A stretch of DNA of 58,770 bases from Nocardia jiangxiensis NBRC 101359 (GCF_000308615.1 NZ_BAGB01000159.1:1-58770), one strand, 5' to 3'; positions 45,475 through 54,464 are shown, counted from the stretch's first letter. Numbers and translations are program-made. The notes: generated by a model from the letters alone, not told the origin.

Positions 45475-46467
45475 ATGATCACCCGAACCACGCTCGGCTC
45501 GCCCGGTCTCACGGTCAGCGCGATGGGCCTGGGGTGCATGGGGATGAGCGAGAGCTACGGCGCCGCCGACTGGGACGGCGGCCTGGCCACCATCGACCGG
45601 GCCTTGGAGCTGGGCATCACGTTCCTGGACACCGCCGACGCCTACGGCACCGGGCACAACGAGGTGCTGGTGGGCCGGGCCAACCACGGCCGCCGGGACC
45701 AGGTGCAGCTGGCCACCAAGTTCGGCATCGACCGCAGCGCCGGCGACCGGGCACGCCGCATCCGCGGTGCCCGGGACTACGTGCTGCGCTCCTGCGACGC
45801 CTCGCTGCTGCGGCTGGGCGTCGAGGTGATCGACCTGTACTACGCCCACCGCCCGCCCCAGGACGTGGAGATCGAGGAGACCGTCGGGGCGATGGCCGAG
45901 CTGGTCGAGGCGGGCAAGGTCCGCCATCTGGGCCTGTCCGAGGTCGACGGCGAGCTGCTGCGCCGGGCGCACGCGGTGCACCCGATCACCGCGGTGCAGA
46001 GCGAGTACTCGCTGTGGACCCGCGACGTCGAGGCGGTCACCCCGGTGATGGCCGAGCTGGGGGTCGGGCTGGTGCCGTACTCGCCGCTGGGGCGGGGGTT
46101 CCTGACCGGCGCCCTGGACCGCTCCACGTTGGGCGAGAAGGACTTCCGGCGCACCAACCCCCGCTTCGCCGGCGAGGCGGGCGAGGCCAACGAGAAGATC
46201 GCGCAGACCGTGCGCGAGGTGGCCGACCGGCTGGGCGTCACCCCGGCCCAGGTGGCGCTGGCCTGGGTGTACGCCCAGGCCGAGCGGCTCGGGGTGGCGG
46301 TGGCGACCATTCCGGGCACCCGCAGCCCGGCCCGGCTGGAGCAGAACGCAGCCGCGCTGGAGCTCACCCTGGACGCCGAGGCGCTGGCCGCGCTGGATCC
46401 GCTGAGCGACCAGGTGATGGGCGAGCGCTACACCCCCGCGCACACCGCTGAGGTCGCTCGGGGATAG
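45475..46467 (+). CDS. Aldo/keto reductase
   Basis: 330 residues; AGGAGGAG precedes the ATG at 45475 (frame open from 45382). Complete tetrad: Asp52, Tyr57 (LDTADAYGTG), Lys82 (ATKFG) and His125 (YYAHR). The C-terminal cofactor segment is TIPGTRSPARLEQNAAALE. It belongs to the AKR13/YakC-like group that reduces aldehydes such as methylglyoxal; the substrate here is unverified. The composition is more GC-rich than its neighbours. It is preceded by a MerR-type promoter and stands between relics, so recent acquisition is possible. Confidence 0.9.
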   Translation: MITRTTLGSPGLTVSAMGLGCMGMSESYGAADWDGGLATIDRALELGITFLDTADAYGTGHNEVLVGRANHGRRDQVQLATKFGIDRSAGDRARRIRGARDYVLRSCDASLLRLGVEVIDLYYAHRPPQDVEIEETVGAMAELVEAGKVRHLGLSEVDGELLRRAHAVHPITAVQSEYSLWTRDVEAVTPVMAELGVGLVPYSPLGRGFLTGALDRSTLGEKDFRRTNPRFAGEAGEANEKIAQTVREVADRLGVTPAQVALAWVYAQAERLGVAVATIPGTRSPARLEQNAAALELTLDAEALAALDPLSDQVMGERYTPAHTAEVARG

Positions 46468-46477
46468 CCAGTGGGCT

Positions 46478-46700
46478 CGACGCGCACGACGTCCAGCTCG
46501 ACGACGTCGTTGACATCGCGCCCACCGGTGACCTCGCCGGTCACGGCCAGCCGGGGTCGGGCCAGCGGTGCCCCGTACTGCTCGACGGCCAGGATCGCGC
46601 CCGGTTGCCGGAGCCCGGGGGGATCTCGCCGCAGGAGACCAGCGCACGGTACCTGTCCACGCCCACCGCGAGCACGCCGACGCTCAGGCACATGTCGTCA
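46478..46700 (-). pseudogene. Molybdopterin oxidoreductase C-terminal relic
   Basis: Reading the minus strand gives VDRYRALVSCGEIPPGSGNR and, after a frame change near 46610, AILAVEQYGAPLARPRLAVT, GEVTGGRDVNDVVELDVVRV. This resembles the end of the oxidoreductase molybdopterin-binding domain (DGYxAxVSxxE...LLAxExxGxPLxxPRLVVPGDxxGGRxVxxLV). It is fragmentary and convergent with the reductase gene. Confidence 0.4.
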
Positions 46701-46769
46701 ACCGATCCCTTGACGACACATAGCGCGGAATCCCCACCGGATCGGGGATGCGTCGATGTTGTGTTGTGC

Positions 46770-48041
46770 TCAGTCGGTGATGTGGTCGAAGTCGATGAGC
46801 AGGTGTCGTGGCCCGCGGAAGATTTGGCTTCGCCGATAGGGTGGCGGGTCGGCGACCAGGCGAGGTTCGGTGACGCGGCGCAGGAGCGTTTCCAGCGCGA
46901 GGTTGACTTCCAGTCGGGCGAGCGGGCCGCCCAGGCAGGTGTGGATGCCGCTGCCCCACCCGAAATGCTCGTTGTCGGGGCGTTGGACGTCGAAGCAGTC
47001 GGGGTTGGCGAAGCGGTTCGGGTCGCGGTTGGCTGCGGCGTAGACCAGATATATTGCGGCCCCTTGTGGGATGACGGTGCCGGCGATGTCGATATCGGCG
47101 GTGGCGCTGCGGCTGGGGAAGAACTGCACCGCGGCCTGCAGCCGCTGAACCTCTTCGATCGCGCGAGGAATCAGCTCCGGTCGGTTGCGGAGCCGGTCGT
47201 AGGCCCCTGGGTTGCGCAGTAGTGTCATCACACAGTTGGCGATGGTGTTGACCGTAGAGTCGTGACCGGCGACCAGCAGCAGCCTCGCGTTGGACAACAC
47301 CTTTTCGGGAGGCATCGGGCCGTCGGGGCCGTCGTCGTGGATCAATTTCGACAGCAACCCCGGTCCGGGCTCTTGCCGGAGCTGTTCGATCAAGTCGGCG
47401 AGATATCGCATGAGTGCGTCGCTGCTTGCGCGGGCCTTCTCGGCGCGGGCCCTGCCTTGTTCGGTGGTCGCGTCCGGGCCCAGGTCCGTGCCGGTGGTCA
47501 TGTCGTAGATCCAGGCATGGAATGTGGGCTCGGCGGTGAGTGGGACCCCGAGGATCGTGCAGATCACCGTCACCGGCACCGGGTAGGCGTAATCGTCGAC
47601 CACATCCAGGCGGGTCTTGCCGCTGGCGGCGATGTGGTCGAGCAGCTGGTTGCACAACCGCACGATGCCCGGTTCCATGCCGGGGATGAGATCGGGTGAA
47701 TGCGGTGGCCCGAAGTGGCGCATCACCTGACGTCGTGCTCGATCGTGATCGGGAGGATCGGAGGCGATGATGCTCGGCGCGCGGCCGTATGCCTGCATGT
47801 CCGCAGCGCCGGGCTGCGAGTCGGTGCCTGCGGTCAGGGCAGTGCTCAGCGGGCTGCGACTGATATCGGAGCTGATCCGGGGGTCGTGGGCCAGCGTCAG
47901 CAGTTCCCGATAGCCGGTCACCACGTACAGGTTGTCGGCCACCCGCGCGACCGGGGTCTGGCGTAGCTGGTCGAAGAACGGGTACGGGTCGGCGCGATGT
48001 TCGTATTTCATCGCTTCGGCCCAGGCGGTTGCTGCCGTCAT
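46770..48041 (-). CDS. Cytochrome P450
   Basis: 423 residues. I-helix LLVAGHDSTVNTIA (His in place of the usual Gly/Glu before Asp-Ser-Thr), ExxR in the EEVQRL region, and haem loop FGWGSGIHTCLGGPLARLE with Cys369 as ligand. It is the third gene of an operon with its own ferredoxin and FAD reductase (14-bp gap to the reductase), giving a complete class I electron chain. The substrate is unknown. Confidence 0.9.
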   Translation of the reverse strand: MTAATAWAEAMKYEHRADPYPFFDQLRQTPVARVADNLYVVTGYRELLTLAHDPRISSDISRSPLSTALTAGTDSQPGAADMQAYGRAPSIIASDPPDHDRARRQVMRHFGPPHSPDLIPGMEPGIVRLCNQLLDHIAASGKTRLDVVDDYAYPVPVTVICTILGVPLTAEPTFHAWIYDMTTGTDLGPDATTEQGRARAEKARASSDALMRYLADLIEQLRQEPGPGLLSKLIHDDGPDGPMPPEKVLSNARLLLVAGHDSTVNTIANCVMTLLRNPGAYDRLRNRPELIPRAIEEVQRLQAAVQFFPSRSATADIDIAGTVIPQGAAIYLVYAAANRDPNRFANPDCFDVQRPDNEHFGWGSGIHTCLGGPLARLEVNLALETLLRRVTEPRLVADPPPYRRSQIFRGPRHLLIDFDHITD

Positions 48042-48055
48042 GCTGGCTCCCTTGC

Positions 48056-49447
48056 TCAGTGGAACTCGGCGCCTCGTGAGGTGGGGTCGTGGCCGGTCAA
48101 CACCACATCGGGAATTCCGGTCGGCACTCGCGGGTCGGGGAAGCGGGCCGGTATCGGTGCCGGGTCGGGGGCCTGGTCATAGCCCGGCGGTGGTGGTGGG
48201 AACGGCGCGGAGCGTTCGATCATCGCCGCGTAGTACGGCAGCCACTTGCCGTGGTTGAAGGTCACCGCACCGACGATGCGGCCGCGGTGGCCGTAGGCGG
48301 CGGCGAAGCGATAGTCGCCGGGGGATCCCTGGGTGAACGCGATCTCGTCGCCGAACGAGCACACTCCCACGCCCTTGATGTTCACCCCGAATTGGGCCGA
48401 CCAGAACGAGGGCAGCGGCAGATGTGGTCGCCGGTCGGTCTCCAGGCTGATCATGTTGTTCGCGGCGACCTGCGCCCCGCACACCGCGTTGTCCCAATGT
48501 TCCATCGAGATGAACTGATACTCGTACAGCACATGTGGCTGGCGTGCGATGTCCCCGGCCACGAAGATGTTGTCGGTCACGACACCGTTGATGTCGAACG
48601 CGCGACAGCCGGCATCGCAGCCGACTCCCCAGAAACCGGCGGCCAGCCCGGCACCTGCCAGCCACTCGACGTTGCGGATCGACCCCAATGACGCCACCAC
48701 CACATCGACATCCAGCGTGGTCCCATCCGAGAGCCGTGCCCGGCGCACCCGCCCACCGGCATCGCCATCGAGGGCTTCCACAGAGACACCGACACGAAGG
48801 TCGACTCCGGCGGCGCGCTGCATCCGGGCGGCGATGTCAGCGATCACGCCACCCAGCGGCCCGACCAGCGGCCCGCCGCCGCGTTCGGCGACGGTCACCG
48901 GTAACCCCAGCTCGCAGCACACCGAAGCCATCTCAGAACCGACGAACCCCGCGCCGACGACGAGAACCCGCTTCGGGCCCGCCTGCAGTGCTGCCTGCAG
49001 CCGTGCTGCGTCTTCGCAGGTGCGCAGCGTGAACACCCCGTGCAAGGCGCCCTCGGTGGGGTTGAACCATGGGCGTGCCCGGACGCCGGTGGTGATGAGC
49101 AGCCGGTCGTAGGGCACGGCATCGCCGGCGGCCAGCAGGACCCGCCGGTTCACCCGGTCCAGGCCGGTAGCAGCCACACCCAGCCGCCAGTCCGCGTCGA
49201 TGGCCCGCATGCGGGGAAGCGTGGTGTGATCGGCGCGAACCGATCCCCTGAGGACCTGCTTGGACAACGGCGGCCGGTCGTACGGTTCGTGCGGCTCATC
49301 GCCGATAAGGGTCAAAGACCCGCGGAATCCCTTCTCTCGCAAAGCCTCCGCGGCGCGGAGCCCGGCCAGAGACGCCCCCACGATCACGATGCGCCCCTCC
49401 GCCCGAAACGTTCTGACCAGGTCCGCGGTCAGCGACGCGGTGCTCAT
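48056..49447 (-). CDS. NAD(P)H:ferredoxin reductase (FAD)
   Basis: 463 residues of the putidaredoxin-reductase family. FAD dinucleotide fold VIVGASLAGLRAAEAL (21-36; GASLAG instead of GAGxAG), NAD fold VLVVGAGFVGSEMAS (161-175) and the flavin site NIFVAGDIARQP (293-304). About 50 residues longer at the C-terminus than usual (ends DPTSRGAEFH). ATG at 49447 overlaps the ferredoxin stop as ATGA, so the partners are translationally coupled. It would feed electrons from NAD(P)H to the ferredoxin for one or more P450s in this window. Confidence 0.9.
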   Translation of the reverse strand: MSTASLTADLVRTFRAEGRIVIVGASLAGLRAAEALREKGFRGSLTLIGDEPHEPYDRPPLSKQVLRGSVRADHTTLPRMRAIDADWRLGVAATGLDRVNRRVLLAAGDAVPYDRLLITTGVRARPWFNPTEGALHGVFTLRTCEDAARLQAALQAGPKRVLVVGAGFVGSEMASVCCELGLPVTVAERGGGPLVGPLGGVIADIAARMQRAAGVDLRVGVSVEALDGDAGGRVRRARLSDGTTLDVDVVVASLGSIRNVEWLAGAGLAAGFWGVGCDAGCRAFDINGVVTDNIFVAGDIARQPHVLYEYQFISMEHWDNAVCGAQVAANNMISLETDRRPHLPLPSFWSAQFGVNIKGVGVCSFGDEIAFTQGSPGDYRFAAAYGHRGRIVGAVTFNHGKWLPYYAAMIERSAPFPPPPPGYDQAPDPAPIPARFPDPRVPTGIPDVVLTGHDPTSRGAEFH

Positions 49448-49662
49448 GCCGTGGGCTCCGGCCCGTCGGGGGGCCAGGTCTCCACCAGGATGGCCTGGAC
49501 CGGGCACGACGCCGCCGCCCGCAACACCCGCTGGCGCTGTGCGTCATCAGGGTTGGGGTCATAGGCCAGCGCCTCCTCACCCAGCATTTCGAGCACATCC
49601 GGCGCGAGCGGAACGCACTGCGCATACCCCTGACATCGATTCAGATCGACCACGATGCGCAT
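49444..49662 (-). CDS. 3Fe-4S ferredoxin for P450
   Basis: 72 residues. The cluster is bound by Cys10-x5-Cys16 (RCQGYAQC) and a distal Cys in ASCPVQAI; the position that is a fourth Cys in 4Fe-4S proteins is Tyr13 here, indicating a 3Fe-4S cluster. It is the electron donor of the operon, between the flavoprotein reductase and P450. GAGGGAATG-type ribosome sequence precedes the start. Confidence 0.9.
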   Translation of the reverse strand: MRIVVDLNRCQGYAQCVPLAPDVLEMLGEEALAYDPNPDDAQRQRVLRAAASCPVQAILVETWPPDGPEPTA

Positions 49663-50320
49663 TCCCTCAGCTCCTCATCCGAACCAATGTCCCGACGAAA
49701 CCGGTGCGGGGCGGAAACGCGCCCGCACCCGCACGGTCGACGTGACTCCCTCGGAAGGCGAATCACGCCCCGAAGTGGCGGTGCCGGGCGGGCACCTCGC
49801 AAAAGATCCGTAGCACCCGATGCCGACGATCTAGTCATTCGCCGGTCGACAACCGCCGCCATCCTCAGTCTCACCCCGGCAAGGCACTGCCGCCCGGCCT
49901 GGGTGAGCGCTCTGACGGACCAGGATGACGGAATCATCCCGCGGCCTCGACCCAGCCGTGGCGCTGGAGCGCCTGGGGGACCGCTGCGGCTACCCGCGCC
50001 GTCGAACTACCGTCGGCGGTGCCGCAGGATCCCTATTCGTCCCGATTAGAGCAGGCGCCCGGGGTGTCGAGCTGGGTGGTGGTGAGCGCGCCGATGCGGG
50101 TCTCGGTCACGACATGTTCGTGTGGCTCGGGCCGCACCAGTCCACACTCGACGCGCACACATCGGCCCTGGAGAACCACCGCGGACCGGCATCGTGACCC
50201 GACCGCACGGCGACGCCCAGCCACTCCGAAGACCCCGGTGGAAACGCGATCTCATCGGGGGCGTCACCGATGGCCGAGAGCTGGTTGGCGTTGGTCGAGC
50301 CAATCCAGCCGGTAGCAGAA
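49663..50320. other. Gap with coding-like minus-strand stretch
   Basis: Between 50320 and 50033 the minus strand has a GC-rich third-position pattern that seems to switch frame (GVAVRSGHDAGPRWFSRADV in one frame, PEPHEHVVTETRIGALTTTQ in another). The first piece faintly resembles the end of DUF397 proteins. I cannot define a gene. 49663-50032 shows nothing. Confidence 0.3.
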
Positions 50321-50392
50321 TCATCCGTATTCAGCGGGGTTCCAGGAACGGGTCGGCTTGTTGGTGATGATGAACCGCAATGCCTTGATCAT
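50321..50392 (-). CDS. 23-residue peptide gene, candidate RiPP precursor
   Basis: An ATG at 50392 follows a near-perfect Shine-Dalgarno (AAGGAGGTGACACC) and lies four bases after the P450 stop. The peptide starts MIKALRFIITNK, continues PTR and ends SWNPAEYG before TGA. The N-terminal two thirds look like an amphipathic leader; the end has Trp17 and Tyr22, residues that RiPP-type P450s cross-link in biarylitides, cittilins and tryptorubin-type atropopeptides. Coupling to an atypical P450 supports a precursor role; this is inference. The alternative is a random short ORF, made unlikely by the ribosome site and spacing. Confidence 0.6.
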   Translation of the reverse strand: MIKALRFIITNKPTRSWNPAEYG

Positions 50393-50396
50393 GGTG

Positions 50397-51566
50397 TCAC
50401 CTCCTTCCTGGGGCTCGGTCGGGCGCGGACAGGGCGCGTGGGGTACGCCGCAGGGTGAACGGTCTGGGGGTCGCGGCATTGGTCACGATCGGGCGGGTAT
50501 CACCACCGCCGATGACGCGCAGAGAGGTGTTATCGATGAGGGTGGTGGCTGCATCGGTGACCAGATCGTGGGCTACCGCGGCGCCGGCGCAGGTGAAGGG
50601 GCCGGAACTGAAGGGCACGAATGGGCCGTGTTCGCTCGGTCGAATCCAGCGGTCGGGTTGGAATGCCCCTGGTCTGGTCCAGTGTTCGTCGTCGTGATGG
50701 AGCAGATAGGGGCTGACGGACAGCAGGTCGCCGGTCTGGAAGGCGATTCCCCCGAACTCGGCGGGACAGGGGACGGGACGGCTGACCATCCAGGAGACCG
50801 GTCGATGCCGCAGGGCCTCACGTACCACCCGGTCGACGGGCCAAGGCCATGGTGAGCCGGGAGAGTGGAGACTGCCCAGCAGCACCGACCACGCGAGCGA
50901 GTAGCCCAGCGGTCCCACGATGGACCGGAACATCAGCACGTATAGCTGCGCCACCGTTGTGTCGGCGACGCCGTCGGGACAGGCACCGATCACGGCATCG
51001 AGCAGATCCCGTGGTTCGGCTTCCGCAGTGCGGCCGGTGGCGCTGCGCCGGTCCCGGATCTGCTCGTTCAGCGCGGTGGACAGCTTGGCGCGCAGCAGCT
51101 GCGCCCGCGCCCGCTGCGCCATTCGGGCCGGGCGAAGCGCGCCCACGCGTGCATTTCGCCCCAGTAACCGGCGTAACTCGGGAGAACCGTCGGGGTGCAG
51201 CAACACGTCCGCGGTGCACCGATACACCAACTCGACCCCCGCTGCGGGCCAGCGGGTGACCGACGGCATTTCGATCACCGCCGCCGCCAGGGACTCGCGA
51301 TACTCGGGCCTATGCGTGCGCAGAATCGCGCGTACCGCGCGGCCGAAATCGACCTGAGCAGACCGCGAAGGCAGCATGGAACCGAAGAACCCGGACTTCC
51401 CCGCATTGAAAGCGCGGTCACTCAACACCGTCAGCGCCAGACCCGTATCGCCGACACACCACCCGCCCCACGGCAGCCCGAACACCTCTACCGGGCTGGT
51501 CCGGCGCAGATTCTCGAGGAAACCCAACGGATCACGCCGGAACCGGCGCATCTCTGCAAAACCCAT
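50397..51566 (-). CDS. Atypical cytochrome P450, possibly peptide-modifying
   Basis: 389 residues. ExxR is EALR in VVREALRHRPVSWMVSRPV; the haem loop is FSSGPFTCAGAAVA with Cys326. The I-helix region reads FRSIVGPLGYSLAW, without the usual acid-Thr pair, as in several P450s that perform radical couplings. The segment LLSVSPYLLHHDDEHWTRPG resembles P450s found near small RiPP precursors, judged by memory of the pattern. Its last codons carry the Shine-Dalgarno of the 23-residue peptide gene. A hairpin hides its own GAGAGG ribosome site. Electron donors are available from the ferredoxin operon 0.7 kb downstream. Confidence 0.8.
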   Translation of the reverse strand: MGFAEMRRFRRDPLGFLENLRRTSPVEVFGLPWGGWCVGDTGLALTVLSDRAFNAGKSGFFGSMLPSRSAQVDFGRAVRAILRTHRPEYRESLAAAVIEMPSVTRWPAAGVELVYRCTADVLLHPDGSPELRRLLGRNARVGALRPARMAQRARAQLLRAKLSTALNEQIRDRRSATGRTAEAEPRDLLDAVIGACPDGVADTTVAQLYVLMFRSIVGPLGYSLAWSVLLGSLHSPGSPWPWPVDRVVREALRHRPVSWMVSRPVPCPAEFGGIAFQTGDLLSVSPYLLHHDDEHWTRPGAFQPDRWIRPSEHGPFVPFSSGPFTCAGAAVAHDLVTDAATTLIDNTSLRVIGGGDTRPIVTNAATPRPFTLRRTPRALSAPDRAPGRR

Positions 51567-51574
51567 CGGACGGT

Positions 51575-51589
51575 CCTCTCATAGAGAGG
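51575..51589 (-). promoter_or_regulatory. Hairpin over the P450 ribosome site
   Basis: CCTCTC-tat-GAGAGG (minus strand) is a perfect 6-bp stem with a 3-base loop. Its second arm is the GAGAGG that would serve as Shine-Dalgarno for the ATG at 51566, so translation may be limited, or the dyad may be a protein site. Confidence 0.45.
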
Positions 51590-51673
51590 GTGAGCGATTC
51601 ATCAGATGCTTTCGAGCGGATTCATCCACTGGCTGTGCGTACAAACGTAGACCAAGCACAGTCTCGACTGATT

Positions 51674-52252
51674 TTAACTAACCCGATCCGCCTCGGTGAG
51701 GGTTCTCGTTGCCAGGCGCGCGTACATGAACATGTCGCGGCGTTGATTGCCGACCTTCTGCCACGATCTGAGGAGCCCTTCGCATTCGAAACCGGCCTTC
51801 TCCGCAGTACGGATCGAAGCGCGGTTCCAAGGTTCCACATAGAGCTGGAGCCGTGGGATATGCAGCTCTTCCAGCGCCCAGATAGCCATTGCCGCCAGAG
51901 CATGCGCGGCGACGCCATGGCCGCGGGCTGAGCGGACCACCCAGTAGCCGAGCGATGCGCGGCCTTCGTCGATGTCCTTCAACCACAGGCCGATACTTCC
52001 CAGTGGTGTGTTGTCCCGTCGCCGGACGATCACCATCGGGTATCCGGTTCGATCGGTCGCTCGTTGCCACTGGCGTTCGACGAACCGCGTTGCGGCCTCG
52101 CGCGAGAAGGTCGCCGGCACCGTGGTTATCGGAATCAGGTCGTCGGCAGAGGCTTCCCTGACAAGCTCGAGGTCCGCCGCAGCCAACGACCACGGGCGGA
52201 GTTCCAAGTCTGCGGTGGCTCTCAGATGCGGTATTTGCAGAGCATCGTCCAT
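51674..52252 (-). CDS. GNAT acetyltransferase (RimJ/RimL-like)
   Basis: 192 residues from the ATG at 52252, which has GGGGAGG six bases before it; the frame is open to 52312. Acetyl-CoA site: SARGHGVAAHALAAMAIWAL, followed by RLQLYVEPWNRASIRTAEKA and GFECEGLLRSW, the classic RimL end. It acetylates an amine, commonly a protein N-terminus or a small molecule. It is 107 bp upstream of and parallel to the atypical P450; a role in modifying the peptide product is possible but speculative. Confidence 0.85.
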   Translation of the reverse strand: MDDALQIPHLRATADLELRPWSLAAADLELVREASADDLIPITTVPATFSREAATRFVERQWQRATDRTGYPMVIVRRRDNTPLGSIGLWLKDIDEGRASLGYWVVRSARGHGVAAHALAAMAIWALEELHIPRLQLYVEPWNRASIRTAEKAGFECEGLLRSWQKVGNQRRDMFMYARLATRTLTEADRVS

Positions 52253-52585
52253 GGTCAGCCTCCCCGGAATATGCACAGGATATCGGCCTGGTGTCACCAT
52301 TACCACTTCCATTTCCGAGTACGGCAGCAGGAAGTTGCGGACTACCTGCTGTGCACTCCGGATGTCGTCGGGCAGAGCTTCCCGTCTGCGCTGGCAGGTG
52401 AAGCGATCACTGTGGACTTCTTCGTGACGAATCCGTCGAGCCCAAGCTCGTCGCGATCGTGCGGCGGATCAGTTTCATCGCGGACCTCACCGATCGGACA
52501 CAAGCCACCATGAAAGTATCCAACCGCACGTGTTGTGGCCCTCCTCATCGCCGAGTTCGATGTCGGTGTGGGCGCTCGCGTTCTG

Positions 52586-53520
52586 CTATCGGCCAGGGGT
52601 GGGCGGGGGTCCGAGAAGGGGGAGGACGATCGTGCATGTCGATGGGGTGGCGTGAGCGGGGTCGAGGGCGTCGAGTACTTCGTGTACTGCTATCGGGTCC
52701 GAAGGCAGTTCGTTGTGGCCGGTGAAGTCGGTGGGGCAGAGGTCTTGTAGTACGACGTTGTGCACGTTGGGGCCGTCGAGCAGGCCCGTGGTGTAGGGGG
52801 TGGCGATCTCGTCGTAGCGGGTGACGATCATGGTGAACGGGATCTGCGGTGTGGCAGCGGGTTTCGGATCGAGGTCGTGGAGGAACGGTGAACCCGGTGA
52901 GAGTTGACACGGTCCGCAGTGGCGGGTGGCCGCCGCGCCGCTGCCGGTGGATTCCACCAGTGGTTGCACGGCGGCGAGACCGCTGACTGTGGAGCCGTGC
53001 AGGGGAGCAGCTAGTGCGATGTAACGGCCGATCTCCGATATCCCACCGAGTCGGCTCAGGTAGTAGTAGGCCACCGCTCCGCCTATCGAATGACTCACCA
53101 GGTCAACTTTTTTCGCTCCCGTGGTCGCCTCGACCTGATCGATGAAGCTGCCGATCTGCGCGGCACTGTCCTGCACGGGAGCGGCTGCGCCGATCGGGCC
53201 CAGGCCCTCGGATCCGTATGTGGTGGTGAACACGCAGTATCCGGCCTGGGCCAACAGTGGCGAGAGTGTATTCCAGCTCATGGTGTCGTTGGACAAACCG
53301 TGGATCAGCACAACGGGATTCGGATGTGCTGCGGCTGGCCGGCACGATCGATCGTTGGCCCCGCGGGGCGGCTGCCCTGGTCCGGTCAGCTCGGCCTGTA
53401 CGCCGCCCAGATAGCTGTAGGAGGGGCGGGATGGGGCAGGTGATCATCGGCCAGGGCTGGACCGCCCGTTGTCACGAGCGCCGCAACAGTCGGCGTGGCA
53501 GCGGATATCGCTCGTCGCAT
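52586..53520 (-). pseudogene. Secreted class 2 lipase with a frameshift
   Basis: ATG at 53520 gives a signal peptide (RRAISAATPTVAALV, TTGGPALA) and mature start DDHLPHP. The lipase then continues in another frame: SYSYLGGVQAELTGPGQPPR, GANDRSCRPAAAHPNPVVLI and HGLSNDTMSWNTLSPLLAQA to the TGA at 52586. The shift lies at about 53425-53440, in a C-rich run, and may be a true mutation or a sequencing error. The catalytic Ser is in DLVSHSIGGAVAYYY; Asp is near VTRYDEIATP and His near DFTGHNELPSD. If repaired the enzyme has about 310 residues. It is divergent from a TetR gene. The 52253-52585 gap shows no gene. Confidence 0.75.
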
Positions 53521-53580
53521 CGTCGTACTCCTGCGCTTGTGCAGTCGGTCGGCAGTCCTTTCGCCCCCGCCGCGAACGGC

Positions 53581-53600
53581 ATGACCGACCGGCCGGTCAT
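53581..53600. promoter_or_regulatory. TetR-type operator between lipase and tetR
   Basis: ATGACCG and CGGTCAT arms flank ACCGGC, giving a 20-bp near-palindrome around GACCGGCCGGTC. It lies in the 128-bp divergent gap. Confidence 0.6.
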
Positions 53601-53648
53601 AACGTAACATGCGAGTACGCTTGCGGCAGTACCAGAAAGGAGAGCGGC

Positions 53649-54188
53649 GTGGCCCGACCCCCCGAGCCCGGTCGTAGGGCGTTGTTGGATGCCGGCTCTG
53701 CGGTGGCCGAGCGCGCAGGACTGCGCGGGTTGTCGATCAACGCTGTGGTTGCGACCGCGGGAATGTCCAAAGGTAGCTTCTACCACCACTTTTCGGACAG
53801 GCGTAGTTACGTGATCGCCCTGCACCGCCGCTACCACGATGCTCTGACCGAAGCGGTCCTCGCCGAAATCGGCGATCTTGCCCCGGGGTTTTCGCGTCTC
53901 GCTTCAGCAATGACCTCGTATTTGGACGTATGTTTGCGGACGCGCGGTACGAAAGCTTTTCTCGCTCAGTCGCGTACCGACGCCGATCTGCTCGATGAGG
54001 TTCATGCGCGCAATCAGGCAGTGGCTGCGATCGTCGAGCTGGACCTGCGCGTCATAGGGTGGAACGACCCTGCGGCGGTGGCGCATTTGGTCGTCGCGAT
54101 GATCGCCGAGATCGCTCTGGCCGAACTGTATGCTGGTGAGCCGCAGCCGAATCTGCGTGCGGCGGTGATCGGCCTGATCAGCAGGTAG
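53649..54188 (+). CDS. TetR-family transcriptional regulator
   Basis: 179 residues from a GTG preceded by AAAGGAG. HTH: RRALLDAGSAVAERAGLRGL, SINAVVATAGMSKGSFYHHF. The C-terminal domain is of the common unspecialised type. Divergent position and the palindrome at 53581-53600 suggest it represses the lipase gene and itself. The 276-bp gap after it has a coding-like minus-strand stretch (RIAAVVLVVTEDDDLKTSER) that I cannot assign. Confidence 0.85.
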   Translation: MARPPEPGRRALLDAGSAVAERAGLRGLSINAVVATAGMSKGSFYHHFSDRRSYVIALHRRYHDALTEAVLAEIGDLAPGFSRLASAMTSYLDVCLRTRGTKAFLAQSRTDADLLDEVHARNQAVAAIVELDLRVIGWNDPAAVAHLVVAMIAEIALAELYAGEPQPNLRAAVIGLISR

Positions 54189-54464
54189 TAGTAGGTCCGC
54201 CAGTGGTTGGGAATTCGGGGGTGCGTCATCCACCATGTGTGCAATCGCGGCGCGTTCGCTGGTTTTGAGGTCGTCGTCCTCGGTGACCACCAATACGACG
54301 GCGGCGATACGAGGGACAGCAGCCCGGTTTCGGCTGAGACGGAGTTGACGCCGGGGACCGGGGTGGGCCGTGGCGACTTCGGCGTGCAGCCGCGGTGACG
54401 TCGGGCGGAGTGGGATTGGTGCCATCGCCAGCGCGGGCAGGGGTCCGTTCGTTACGCTGAATTG

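Noticed and set aside
45406..46647. 413-codon minus-strand frame
   Set aside because: Shadow of the aldo/keto reductase, whose catalytic tetrad is complete on the plus strand.
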